The notes beneath the pieces were generated by a model. The model was not told the DNA's origin and ran no database searches. It was given only the letters and a program-made list of their open reading frames with translations. A stretch of 64,000 bases of DNA from Candidatus Poribacteria bacterium. Lineage in GTDB: Bacteria > Poribacteria > WGA-4E > PCPOR2b. A program made the translations under genes and the position numbers. Below, one piece after another: positions 8,192 to 17,394 of this stretch. The stretch is from positions 1 through 64,000 of the forward strand of contig JAJECO010000012.1 in NCBI GenBank assembly GCA_022822005.1, given 5' to 3'. Positions within the stretch are counted from its first letter, which is position 1, and the number at the start of each line of letters is the position of its first letter.

Positions 8192-10894
8192 ATGACACGC
8201 AAATTTTTGGTTGTTACTGCTGTACTTTTAATTATCTTTTCTCTACAGGCTCAAGCCAAATCTGGTGATGAAGCACATCAAAGGCTGCAACTAAACACGG
8301 CGGGAGAAGTCAGCTTTGAATCAACATCTACTGATGTCGGAAATTTGGTGGTCATCAACGGTAACGAGCACATTGTCCAACCGAAGAACACCTTCGATTT
8401 AGCGGGGCAAAATCTACGTTTTACGCCCAATGACGTAGGTGGATACGATGTATCTATGCCAGAGGATGTTGAGTTTGTCCAAGCCTTCGGTGATGTATTG
8501 CAGTTGAGTGATGACGACAGTAAGAAGGTGGAAATCGAATTCGACTTCCCATTTTTTGGTGAGGAATATACGGAACTTTTTGTTAATTCAGATGGGAACT
8601 TGACATTCGGCAAAGGGGATGCTGCCTCGTGGGCGCGGGATTTACAGCGATTTTTGGCAGAATCACCCCGCATCGGTGTGCTGTACACCGACCTGAATCC
8701 GTTTGATCCATTCCCCGACCCATTCGGCGGCGGAGAAACTCCTACCGTTGAAGTAAAGCAATCTGCCAAGCAGGTGACCGTTACTTGGTTCAACGTTGAG
8801 GCGTTCAGCGATGATTTCTTCGGTAGCGCGGCATCACTAACAATGCAGGCTGTTCTGTATGATACAGGCGTTATTGACATCGTTTTTGAGGAGTCTCAGG
8901 TAAGAACAGGCATTGTTGGGGTATCCCCCGGTGGACTCGACGATGCTTTTCAAGTAACTTTAGTGGACTACTCGGACAATTTGCCGCTTGAGGGAACAAC
9001 GGGTGCTATCGCAGAGGTCTTCGTAGATCTGCCAACAGTCAACCTACAGAACGTTGCGCGTGAGTTTTACCGATCGCATAACGACGATTTTGATAGTTTA
9101 ATTCTCTTCACTAATTTTGAATCAAACCTAGACTTCGTAGGGGTTTTAGCCTTTGCTATTAACGTTCGGAATGATGTTTTAGGTATCGGCAACCCAAACA
9201 GATCAGAAATCTTTCCGCAATTTGATCATACCGCCGAGTACGGTAGCCAAGGGAATCTAAAAAGTTTTCTCACCATGAAAAACTTGAAGGTATGGGAAGA
9301 TGATCCTTTGGAGAATACGTTCGGTCCGGCGACATCTACACTAAGTGTACTTGCACACGAATTTGGGCATACGTGGGCCGCTTTTATTGATCCCCTTGTA
9401 TTGTTAACTCGGGACCGGGCGCATTGGAATTTTTTCCTACATACGAATGGATCGCTTCTGGGCGGCAATGACATCCAAGATAACGGGGACGGTTCGTTTA
9501 TTACCTTAGCTCCTAAAAATATTTATAGCCCGCTCGATCTATATCTAATGGGTCTACTCAAGCCGGAAGATGTTCCGCCGACTTTCTTGGTGACCGAACC
9601 CCATGATTTGGATCTTCCACCGCCCTATGATCAACAGACTATAACTGCAGATCAGCTACAGGGCACGTATTCCTTGGGGGACGTCGGTTTCCGAGGTGAC
9701 AAGCAAGAGGTAAGGATCGAAGATATTATTGCGGTAAACGGGATGCGAATCCCCGACGCTGAATCCTCTCAGAAGGACTTTCAGACTGCGTTTATCCTGC
9801 TTGCACAGGGTGAAGAGGGACCCACTCCCGACGAAATCGAAAGGGTAGAGGCTGTTAGACTTTACTGGCCCCCCTTCTTTCATCGAGCGGCAAACAACTT
9901 AGCAACGGTGACCAGTACCCTTGATGGCTCACCCGAAGATGTTAGGTTGCCTACTGAGGACGAACCCGATGAAGAACGCGTTTATACTTATACGGTGCAT
10001 CTGGATAACGGGTTAAATATCATTTCGCCGCCGCTACGTCCAGAGACGCCGCTGACAGCGCGCAGCTTTATGGAGATGGTCGGATCGACGGTTATTATCG
10101 CTGCTGATGATGGGGAATTCGTATCTCATACTGTCACGACACCCGGGGATGGATATTCGATTGAAGGCGGACGGGGGTATATTGTCAATACGCCAGAGGG
10201 TGGCGCGATCACATTCACAGGAGCCCCTTGGGACGATTCCGATTCGACAGAGGCTGCCGAATCGGCGAGTGCGCCAGCCGCTAACGGAGCGCTTTGGGCA
10301 TTCGTCGTTGATGGGATTCTTGCCGAAGAAGGGTTCCAAGAATCTTACCAAATTACCATTGAGAATCTCAGAATAGGCAATCGATTGATGGAAGGATTAG
10401 CCGAAGCAGGTGGCAGATTTACTTTAGGCTATGCTGATTTGAATCGAACCCCGGTTGTCCAAGTCGGCGACACATTGCGTTTGACGCTTACCAATATCGC
10501 TTCAGATCAACCTATTGGCAAAACAGATTATGTCATTACACCTGAGGATATTCAGAAAGCGTATACAACGCTTCATCTAACCTTCGATAGCCTCGCTCCG
10601 ATGCATACCCAGCTGCTTCAGAATTACCCAAATCCATTCAATCCCGAGACGTGGATTCCATATCAGCTTGCCTCTGATACGGATGTGGCAGTTACTATTT
10701 ATGACACCGAAAGTGTGTTAGTACGTCAACTGGATCTGGGATATCAGCAGGCGGGATATTACACAGACAGGGCGCGAGCAGCGTATTGGGATGGGCGTAA
10801 CCACTTAGGTGAATCAGTGGGGAGCGGCATCTATTTCTACCAGCTGCGCGCAGGTGACTATGCCACCATGCGAAAGATGGTAATTCTCAAGTAG
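8192..10894 (+). CDS. Large secreted HExxH metalloprotease-like protein with nidogen-like domain and sorting tail
   Basis: A 900-residue exported protein with a signal peptide (MTRKFLVVTAVLLIIFSLQAQA) and a strong TAGGAGG ribosome site. Residues about 100-270 resemble a nidogen-like (NIDO) extracellular domain. A zincin-type motif HEFGH is at 389-393, with YSPLDLYLMGL about 60 residues later, a pairing I recall from uncharacterised secreted bacterial proteins. A further beta-rich region (about 600-690, LDNGLNIISPPLRPETP) leads to a C-terminal FlgD-like/type-A sorting tail (about 805-900, NYPNPFNPETW ... MVILK). It is probably a surface or secreted peptidase; the third zinc ligand is not identified. 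It is oddly placed between the ATPase and permease genes of the metal importer. Confidence 0.8.
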   Translation: MTRKFLVVTAVLLIIFSLQAQAKSGDEAHQRLQLNTAGEVSFESTSTDVGNLVVINGNEHIVQPKNTFDLAGQNLRFTPNDVGGYDVSMPEDVEFVQAFGDVLQLSDDDSKKVEIEFDFPFFGEEYTELFVNSDGNLTFGKGDAASWARDLQRFLAESPRIGVLYTDLNPFDPFPDPFGGGETPTVEVKQSAKQVTVTWFNVEAFSDDFFGSAASLTMQAVLYDTGVIDIVFEESQVRTGIVGVSPGGLDDAFQVTLVDYSDNLPLEGTTGAIAEVFVDLPTVNLQNVAREFYRSHNDDFDSLILFTNFESNLDFVGVLAFAINVRNDVLGIGNPNRSEIFPQFDHTAEYGSQGNLKSFLTMKNLKVWEDDPLENTFGPATSTLSVLAHEFGHTWAAFIDPLVLLTRDRAHWNFFLHTNGSLLGGNDIQDNGDGSFITLAPKNIYSPLDLYLMGLLKPEDVPPTFLVTEPHDLDLPPPYDQQTITADQLQGTYSLGDVGFRGDKQEVRIEDIIAVNGMRIPDAESSQKDFQTAFILLAQGEEGPTPDEIERVEAVRLYWPPFFHRAANNLATVTSTLDGSPEDVRLPTEDEPDEERVYTYTVHLDNGLNIISPPLRPETPLTARSFMEMVGSTVIIAADDGEFVSHTVTTPGDGYSIEGGRGYIVNTPEGGAITFTGAPWDDSDSTEAAESASAPAANGALWAFVVDGILAEEGFQESYQITIENLRIGNRLMEGLAEAGGRFTLGYADLNRTPVVQVGDTLRLTLTNIASDQPIGKTDYVITPEDIQKAYTTLHLTFDSLAPMHTQLLQNYPNPFNPETWIPYQLASDTDVAVTIYDTESVLVRQLDLGYQQAGYYTDRARAAYWDGRNHLGESVGSGIYFYQLRAGDYATMRKMVILK

Positions 10895-11230
10895 GTTGAT
10901 TTCCGAAATCGAAGATACTCATAAACATTGTGCGATAGTCTTGGTTAATTAAGCTTGGATTATCGCGCAACATGCCGAGTATTCCGTCGAGATATGAATC
11001 TCGGCCTACTAAGACTAATATCCGTAGGTCGGGCTCTCGCCCGACCTCATCCCAATTCACATCAGTTGAGCTATAAAGCGACCCCACGAACTGCTGGCGT
11101 TTGGCGGATCGAACCATTCCAAGGTGCCCTTGATTTATCAGGATCTCGTTACGCTCGACGTGAAGCAAATTTCGGATAACGGTCCCGGTTGAGGCTTTAA
11201 CTGGCAGCTTGCGTCAAAATAGGTTGGCGA
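10895..11230. repeat. Repeat-rich intergenic region with palindromic repeat copy B
   Basis: This 336-base gap contains the second copy of the palindrome seen near position 167 (10986-11005, GTCGAGAT-ATGA-ATCTCGGC, one arm base changed). It also has a 9-bp hairpin at 11026-11047 (AGGTCGGGC-TCTC-GCCCGACCT). A minus-strand open frame runs through the gap, but it follows the repeats and has no family likeness, so I do not call a gene. Confidence 0.65.
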
Positions 11231-12352
11231 ATGGAATTGCTGCACAATCTCTTCTTTGATTATACCCTGCGTACGGTCGCACAAGGTTCTGCCACACTCG
11301 GAATCGTCAGCGGTGCTCTGGGAACATACGCGGTCTTGCGCAAGCAGAGCCTGTTAGGAGACGCAATTTCCCATGCAGCGTGGCCTGGTATCGCGTTAGC
11401 GTTTCTGCTTACCGGCAGCAAAGCCCCGCTTGTGTTGGTGTTGGGTGCTGCTGCTGCTGGCTGGATAGGTACGCTTTTCGTAATGGGCATTGTTAATACG
11501 ACCCGCCTCAAAGACGATAGCGCATTGGGCTTGGTACTTTCCGTGTTCTTTGGTTTCGGTCTTGTTCTATTGACAGCATTCATTCAGAAGATGCCCAATG
11601 CCAATCAGGCTGGACTCGACAAATTTCTCTTTGGTCAGGCGGCGGCGCTGGTGGAAAGAGATGTCAAGACGATGGGTTCGTTGGGGATTATCGCGCTGCT
11701 GATAATGATGGTCTTCTGGAAGGATTTCAAACTTCTCAGTTTTGACCCTGACTTCGGCGCGAGTCTCGGTTTTCGCATGCGGTGGCTCGACGTTTTGCTG
11801 ACGACGCTTATTGTAATTGCCATTGTACTGGGATTGCAAACTGTCGGCGTGGTGCTGATGAGTGCGATGGTTGTTGCACCTGCGGCAGCGGCGCGTCAGT
11901 GGACAGATCGTTTAGGTGTAATGGTCCTCCTGTCTGCCCTGTTTGGTGCGGTTGCCGGTGTAAGTGGTGCACTCATTAGCAGCAGCACAGCACGGATTCC
12001 TACAGGTCCCACCATCGTGCTCTGTATCAGTGCGATCGTTTTAATATCGATGACTCTGGCGCCAAATCGGGGGCTGATTTGGAATTGGATACGCCATCAA
12101 CGTAACCGTCGGCAACTACGGGTCGAGATGGTGCTGGATGATCTCTACGCACTGACGTTGCAGCATGAGGATTTAGAACACCGACATTCTGTAAGGGTCT
12201 TAAATGCGATGAGTGCTGGACGGGGCGGCGCTAAGCGGAGCCTTGAAGAGTTGGAAGCTCGCAGTTGGGCACATCGGGTTGGCACAGAATGGGCACTGAC
12301 TCCGAAGGGATTGGCGGAGGCGAAACGGTTGGCGGAAATGCGGGGTAATTAG
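11231..12352 (+). CDS. troC: Metal ABC transporter permease with C-terminal winged-helix-like tail
   Basis: A 373-residue ABC-3 family (ZnuB/TroC/MntB) inner-membrane permease with about eight to nine hydrophobic segments. The coupling region after the fifth segment contains FDPDFGASLGF, a family hallmark. Unlike the usual about 280-residue permease it continues into a soluble cytoplasmic tail of about 85 residues that ends LEELEARSWAHRVGTEWALTPKGLAEAKRL. This looks like the recognition-helix/wing end of a DtxR-type winged helix. The stop directly abuts the next permease ATG, indicating translational coupling. The pair forms the transmembrane channel of the zinc/manganese importer whose other subunits lie upstream. 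Confidence 0.9.
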   Translation: MELLHNLFFDYTLRTVAQGSATLGIVSGALGTYAVLRKQSLLGDAISHAAWPGIALAFLLTGSKAPLVLVLGAAAAGWIGTLFVMGIVNTTRLKDDSALGLVLSVFFGFGLVLLTAFIQKMPNANQAGLDKFLFGQAAALVERDVKTMGSLGIIALLIMMVFWKDFKLLSFDPDFGASLGFRMRWLDVLLTTLIVIAIVLGLQTVGVVLMSAMVVAPAAAARQWTDRLGVMVLLSALFGAVAGVSGALISSSTARIPTGPTIVLCISAIVLISMTLAPNRGLIWNWIRHQRNRRQLRVEMVLDDLYALTLQHEDLEHRHSVRVLNAMSAGRGGAKRSLEELEARSWAHRVGTEWALTPKGLAEAKRLAEMRGN

Positions 12353-13504
12353 ATGAACTTCTCACCACAGGTAGAGATTCAAATTATCGCTGCGGTTGTT
12401 GCTGTTGCGTGTGCCTTGCCGGGAGTATTTCTGGTGCTTCGCCGTATGGCATTGATGAGCGATGCTATCAGCCATTCAATCCTCCTTGGTATCGTTTTAG
12501 CGTTTTTTGTTGTTGAAGATCTTGCATCGCCATTCCTTATTATAGCGGCGGCAATCACCGGTGTGATTACGGTGGCGCTCGTAGAACTCTTGCACGGTAC
12601 TGGTCTCGTGCGTGAGGATGCTGCCATCGGGATTGTGTTTCCCGCACTGTTCAGTGGGGGTGTGATTCTCATCTCTCGCTATGCGGGGAGTGTTCATCTG
12701 GATACCGATGCTGTGCTGTTGGGAGAGTTGGCGTTTGCTCCGTTTGAGCGGCTCTCCGTTTTCGGATACGCCCTCCCTAAATCACTCTGGGTGATGGGCG
12801 GGATCCTGTTGGTCAACCTTGTTTTTATTATGCTGTTTTATAAGGAACTGAAGCTGGCAACATTTGACGCCGGACTCGCCGCCGCGCTCGGATTTTCACC
12901 CGTCCTCGTCCACTACGGCTTGATGACATTGGTTTCGGTGACAGCGGTTGGCGCGTTTGACGCGGTAGGATCCATCTTGGTTGTTGCGTTGATGATTGCG
13001 CCGCCGGCGACCGCCTATCTGCTAACGGATCGACTGTCCTATCTGCTTGGGCTGAGTGCACTGAATGGTGTTGCAAGTGCTATTACTGGTTATTGGTTGG
13101 CGCGTTGGTTAGATGCGTCTATTGCCGGGGCTATGGCAACGATGAGCGGTGTCTTCTTCCTTTTAGCCTTTCTTCTCGCACCAACCCGCGGTATCATCGC
13201 TATCGCTCGTCGCCGTGTGCGTCAGCGATGGCAATTCGCTCAGACCATGCTTACCATCCACCTGTTGAATCATGAAGGTTCTCCCGAAGCCCAGCAGGAG
13301 CGTCGTATTGAGCATCTGGATGAGCATCTGCGTTGGGCCCCTTCTTTCGCGGAGCGGGTTGTGAGATATGCGGAGAGACAGGGTGCCATCCAGTCCGATG
13401 CGGGTGATTTGACCTTGACCGAACATGGTCGACAGATTGCTCGCGATGGTTTGAGTATGTCTGAGGCAAGCCCTGATCAGAGATCGGAATTCGCGGTTTC
13501 GTAG
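12353..13504 (+). CDS. troD: Second metal ABC transporter permease with winged-helix-like tail
   Basis: A 383-residue ABC-3 permease, paralogous to the preceding gene, with the family marker FDAGLAAALGF and about eight to nine membrane segments. It also carries a soluble C-terminal extension (about 285-383) with a winged-helix-like ending (RYAERQGAIQSDAGDLTLTEHGRQIARD). Two different permeases point to a TroC-TroD heterodimer as in Treponema. The tails in both could sense metal or dock the repressor, but that is speculation. It begins immediately after the stop of the first permease and is the last recognisable gene of the metal-uptake locus. Confidence 0.9.
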   Translation: MNFSPQVEIQIIAAVVAVACALPGVFLVLRRMALMSDAISHSILLGIVLAFFVVEDLASPFLIIAAAITGVITVALVELLHGTGLVREDAAIGIVFPALFSGGVILISRYAGSVHLDTDAVLLGELAFAPFERLSVFGYALPKSLWVMGGILLVNLVFIMLFYKELKLATFDAGLAAALGFSPVLVHYGLMTLVSVTAVGAFDAVGSILVVALMIAPPATAYLLTDRLSYLLGLSALNGVASAITGYWLARWLDASIAGAMATMSGVFFLLAFLLAPTRGIIAIARRRVRQRWQFAQTMLTIHLLNHEGSPEAQQERRIEHLDEHLRWAPSFAERVVRYAERQGAIQSDAGDLTLTEHGRQIARDGLSMSEASPDQRSEFAVS

Positions 13505-13551
13505 ATCTTCAGAGATTGAACTGTCGAAACCGGAACTTTACACCCTCATAA

Positions 13552-15024
13552 GTGGATCGACGTGTGAACCCCCTTCTCAATCCTCGAAAGAGCCTCCCAA
13601 ATACATTTTTTTCACTCCTCAATCTTATTCCAATCCAATGTGTTTGTATCGCGTGTTTCTTCCTGCTTTACCACAAGTTCCTTGCGCACTGCATGCGGAC
13701 AGCTTCGATTAATCTTGGAGCAGTCAGATTTCATCGCCATGTAGTTCCTCTCTACGCGATGCCGCAACTCGACTTGAGTCTCTGGATACTTCCTGCATTG
13801 ATTGTTTTGGTAGGGTTCCTTCTTCTTTGGCGCCGGATTTTCCTTCAACACTCTGTAACCTCCACTCAGCTTTTTGTCATCTCGATTGGGTTCTTCCTTG
13901 CCATAAGTATTAGCGTCGCGATGATTGACGGCTACCGGGAGATAAGTGGACGACAGTTGCCTGCATTTCTCGAACCGTATACGCGGACAAACTATGAGTA
14001 CTATGGCGATGTGCCAAAGATCGATCAGATCGGTCTTTGGTCATTCATGCGAGATTACGCCAAGCCAGAGCTGTTTTCAACGTTATCGGGACACGCACAA
14101 ACCCATCCGCCCGGCGGTATACTGTTCCTATGGATTGTCAGCAAACTCTTTGGATATAATCTGTTGGCTGCGTCACTTGGGTCGGTTGTTTTCACGAGCC
14201 TGACGGTGATACCAATCTACCTGCTTGCAAGAGAACTGTACGGCGAGTTGGTCGCCGGTTTCGCCCTCGCGCTTTTCCTTATCACCCCTAACTTTGTCAT
14301 GTTTACGGGCACATCAATGGACGGTCCGTTCAGCGTTTTCCCGGTCTTGAGCCTATACCTATGTTACAAAGGGATCGGTTCGGAGCGAATGGTGCGCTAC
14401 GGACTCTTGACGGGGGGCTCACTCGGTTGCGGGATGCTGATGACATACTCGACGGTGTTCATCGGCTTATTTTTCACCGTTGTTTTGCTGCTCACCTTAA
14501 TTTTGGATCTGGAAAGATTTAGAAGCACGTTGACGTTATTATTGATTGCCGGTGTTACTTTCATCGTGTTTTACCTGCTGATGTTCCTGTTTACAGGGTT
14601 TAACCTGTTTGAGGCTTTGGAGGCATCGATACGAAAAGACAGCGCGCGATTGGGAACGGGGTACGAGACGATCGGACTCTATCTTCACTTGAGTGTTGGG
14701 AATCTGTTTGCCTTTCTGATTGGGATTGGAGTACCGATGACAACTGTGTGGCTTCGACAGGTTGTTCGGACGATTCGAGACAGTTCGCGTGGTGAACTGA
14801 TCGACATTTACGTTATTGGGTATCTAATCTCGTTGTTGGTGATTACCTTTTCTACGCTTTTCACAATGGAGGTTGAGCGGGTCTGGATCTTCATGGCTCC
14901 TTTTGTCCTTATCCCTGTGGCAAAACATCTCAGTCAGCGGGGTATAGCTGATTTCTATTGGGTCGCCGGATTGTTGTGCCTACAACTGATTCTGTTCGAG
15001 GTTACACTGTATACGTATTGGTGA
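13552..15024 (+). CDS. Membrane glycosyltransferase of the PMT/ArnT-like (GT-C) type
   Basis: A polytopic inner-membrane protein of up to 490 residues with about 11 hydrophobic segments. An early extracytoplasmic loop contains acidic and aromatic residues (YREISGRQLPAF ... THPPGGILFLW), the style of dolichyl-phosphate-mannose-type GT-C enzymes. The HPPGG and TSMDGPFS segments resemble the conserved loops of this group. Such enzymes move a sugar from a polyprenyl-phosphate donor to a protein, lipid or polymer on the outer face. The start is uncertain: the GTG at 13552 lacks a clear ribosome site, and ATGs at 13693 and 13759 are alternatives. It follows the metal importer but shows no functional tie to it. 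Confidence 0.65.
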   Translation: MDRRVNPLLNPRKSLPNTFFSLLNLIPIQCVCIACFFLLYHKFLAHCMRTASINLGAVRFHRHVVPLYAMPQLDLSLWILPALIVLVGFLLLWRRIFLQHSVTSTQLFVISIGFFLAISISVAMIDGYREISGRQLPAFLEPYTRTNYEYYGDVPKIDQIGLWSFMRDYAKPELFSTLSGHAQTHPPGGILFLWIVSKLFGYNLLAASLGSVVFTSLTVIPIYLLARELYGELVAGFALALFLITPNFVMFTGTSMDGPFSVFPVLSLYLCYKGIGSERMVRYGLLTGGSLGCGMLMTYSTVFIGLFFTVVLLLTLILDLERFRSTLTLLLIAGVTFIVFYLLMFLFTGFNLFEALEASIRKDSARLGTGYETIGLYLHLSVGNLFAFLIGIGVPMTTVWLRQVVRTIRDSSRGELIDIYVIGYLISLLVITFSTLFTMEVERVWIFMAPFVLIPVAKHLSQRGIADFYWVAGLLCLQLILFEVTLYTYW

Positions 15025-15154
15025 TCATAGTAGTCTCCTTGAAATAATCAAGCGGGCAGCTGCGATAATAACTGACCTTGCAATAGCTTAACAAAACAGG
15101 TAAAATATCCCAAGGTCGTAATAAAACTTGAAAAGCAGATAAAGGAGAGGGGCT

Positions 15155-16168
15155 ATGCCAGACAAGGTTGGCGTCGGACTCATCGGTTGTGGTGGGATGG
15201 GATCGCATCATGCACGGAATCTCGCTGAGATCGAAGGGGCACATTTGCGTGGATTCGCTGATGTTCGTAGTGAAGCTGCTCAACAGTTGCAAGAGGAGGT
15301 CGGCTGCGACTATTGCACAACTGATCCCCAGGATCTCTTTAGCGACGATCTGGTTGACATTGTGTTGATCTGCACCCATCACGATTTGCACGTACCTCTC
15401 GCGATTGAGGCTGCGGAAGCCGGGAAACAACTCTTTGTCGAAAAACCGTTGGCACTGACAGTTGAAGGGTGCGAACAGATCGAGGCAGCGGTAGAGCGTA
15501 CCGGTGTGAAGCTGATGGCTGGATTTCAAGCGCGATTCTCGCCCTTCATTGCTAAACTCAAGGAGGTGATTCCAACCCCGCTTGTGGTGGTTGGACAGTT
15601 GGTGGATCCGCGGTGGGGCGATGATAGTTGGGCGAACGATCCGATCGAAGGCGGTGGCAACGTACTTTCGCAGGGTTGTCATCTGTTCGATGCGATGTAT
15701 TGGCTTGCTGGCGCAGAGCCCACCACCGTTTATGCGGAAGGCGGTAACCTGACGCATCCGAACATTCCCGAAATCACCGATAGCGTTGTTGCCACGATTC
15801 GGTTTGCCAACGGATGTGTCGCGAGCGCAATCAACGGGGATTTCGGTTCACCAGCGTTGGCTGGCAAGGCGTTCTACGAACTGTTCGGTGGAGCGAAGAC
15901 AGCAACGCTCTACGGTTATTATGGTGAACCCGCTATTAAGTTTTGGGGAGTGGAGCCTACTGATTTCACGATGGAAGATCTGCCACCTGACTACCGCGAC
16001 GGTAGCGCAGCACATGGGTATGTCGATGAGATGCGGGCGTTAATCGATTGGGTAGGGAAAGATATCGATCCTGTGAATGCCGCGAAGGTGACGGATGGAC
16101 TCCGCGCAACGAAAATTGGGATCAAGGCGATTGAGTCGATTCGGACGGGTCAGCCGCAGAATCTATGA
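15155..16168 (+). CDS. Gfo/Idh/MocA family oxidoreductase
   Basis: A 337-residue NAD(P)-dependent dehydrogenase. The Rossmann loop is intact (GLIGCGGMGSHHARN, about 8-22), the EKP motif is present (VEKPLALT), and HLFDAMYWLAG includes the catalytic-site histidine region of inositol- and sugar-dehydrogenases. A clear AGGAGAGG precedes the ATG. Its stop overlaps the in-frame upstream ATG of the next gene (ATGA at 16165-16168), so the two are very probably co-transcribed. The pairing of a sugar dehydrogenase with an enolase-superfamily dehydratase suggests oxidation of a sugar followed by dehydration of the aldonic acid. The sugar is not known. Confidence 0.88.
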   Translation: MPDKVGVGLIGCGGMGSHHARNLAEIEGAHLRGFADVRSEAAQQLQEEVGCDYCTTDPQDLFSDDLVDIVLICTHHDLHVPLAIEAAEAGKQLFVEKPLALTVEGCEQIEAAVERTGVKLMAGFQARFSPFIAKLKEVIPTPLVVVGQLVDPRWGDDSWANDPIEGGGNVLSQGCHLFDAMYWLAGAEPTTVYAEGGNLTHPNIPEITDSVVATIRFANGCVASAINGDFGSPALAGKAFYELFGGAKTATLYGYYGEPAIKFWGVEPTDFTMEDLPPDYRDGSAAHGYVDEMRALIDWVGKDIDPVNAAKVTDGLRATKIGIKAIESIRTGQPQNL

Positions 16169-16179
16169 AGGGTAACAGC

Positions 16180-17367
16180 ATGAAAATTACGAACATTGAA
16201 ACATTTATCGTGGATGCCGGCTGGCGTCCTTGGACATTTGTCAAGGTCGAGACCGATGAGGGGATAACCGGTTATGGTGAGTGCAGCGACGGCAGATCGC
16301 CTCACGGCATCGTCGGAACAATCAAGGATTTGGAGCAGGTGTTGATTGGCACCGATCCAAGAGCCTTCGAGATGCGGTTTTGGGACATGATTCGGGGGAC
16401 ACGCCAAAGTCCCGGCGGCATCGCAGCCAAAGCCATCGCTGGAATTGAGTGCGCACTTGTAGATATCAAGGCGAAAGCACTCGGCATCTCTGTTGTTGAA
16501 TTATTCGGTGGACCAACGCGGGACAAGGTTCGACTGTACTGGTCCCATTGCGGGACGAGCCGTGCCAGACATCATGAGCTGATAGGTGTGCCGCCACTCA
16601 GAACGATGGACGACATTACTGCTTTAGGACGGGAAGTGGTGGAGCGCGGTTTCACTGCGCTCAAGACCAACATCGTGATGCCCGGTGAACCTGCGTCGGT
16701 GTACTTCAGCGGATTTGGAGGCGGTTCAGGAACCACAGATCAGGTGGTTACGTCTTCGCTATTACGACACATTGAGACGCTGATAGGGACGTTCCGGGAG
16801 GCGATTGGTCCTGATGTGGGACTCTGTTTGGACCTCAACTTCAACTTCAAAACGGAAGCGTGTCTACGAATCGCCAAGGTATTGGAACCTTTCGATCTCC
16901 AATGGCTCGAAATTGATATGTACGATCCAGAAGCGATCTTGCAGATCAAAGAGTCGACCACCACCCGCATCTGTACCGGTGAAAACCTGTTCTACATGCG
17001 GGAGTTCATTCCCTATTTTGAGTTACATGCTGCCGATGTGATGATGATTGACGTTGCGTGGAATGGGTTCACGCAGTCCAAGAAGATTGGAGACCTTGCA
17101 GAGGTATATCAAACCAATATTGCGCCCCACAATTACTACAGCCACATAGCGACGTACATGAGCGCGAGCCTATGTGCTGTCTTACCCAATGTCCGCATTA
17201 TGGAAATTGACATTGACGATGTGCCGTGGAAAGACGACCTTGTCACCGATCCGCCAGAGATTATTGACGGCTACATGACAACGCCCACAAAGCCGGGATG
17301 GGGGACTGACTTGAATGAGGAGGAAGTCAAGAAACACCTGTGGGAGAACCGATCGGCGAATTGGTAA
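16180..17367 (+). CDS. Mandelate racemase/muconate-lactonising (enolase) superfamily enzyme
   Basis: A 395-residue enolase-superfamily protein with capping domain and TIM barrel. The three Mg ligands are visible: D218 (CLDLNF), E244 (WLEID) and E268 (TGENL). The family N-terminus MKITNIETF begins at the ATG at 16180, preceded by AAGGG; an upstream ATG at 16165 overlaps the previous stop. A long insertion with Phe/Gly-rich sequence (VYFSGFGGGSGTTD) precedes the second half of the barrel. Members of this type usually dehydrate sugar acids, though racemases and lactonising enzymes share the fold. The neighbouring oxidoreductase and HAD phosphatase genes fit a sugar-catabolism role. The exact substrate cannot be read. 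Confidence 0.85.
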   Translation: MKITNIETFIVDAGWRPWTFVKVETDEGITGYGECSDGRSPHGIVGTIKDLEQVLIGTDPRAFEMRFWDMIRGTRQSPGGIAAKAIAGIECALVDIKAKALGISVVELFGGPTRDKVRLYWSHCGTSRARHHELIGVPPLRTMDDITALGREVVERGFTALKTNIVMPGEPASVYFSGFGGGSGTTDQVVTSSLLRHIETLIGTFREAIGPDVGLCLDLNFNFKTEACLRIAKVLEPFDLQWLEIDMYDPEAILQIKESTTTRICTGENLFYMREFIPYFELHAADVMMIDVAWNGFTQSKKIGDLAEVYQTNIAPHNYYSHIATYMSASLCAVLPNVRIMEIDIDDVPWKDDLVTDPPEIIDGYMTTPTKPGWGTDLNEEEVKKHLWENRSANW

Positions 17368-17394
17368 ACCTATGTGGTTTGAGTTGAGATAACT

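Noticed and set aside
10887-11168. Minus-strand open frame of about 93 codons in the gap after the large secreted protein
   Set aside because: It runs through two palindromic repeats, has no ribosome site or family likeness, and similar frames would arise in any copy of the repeat.
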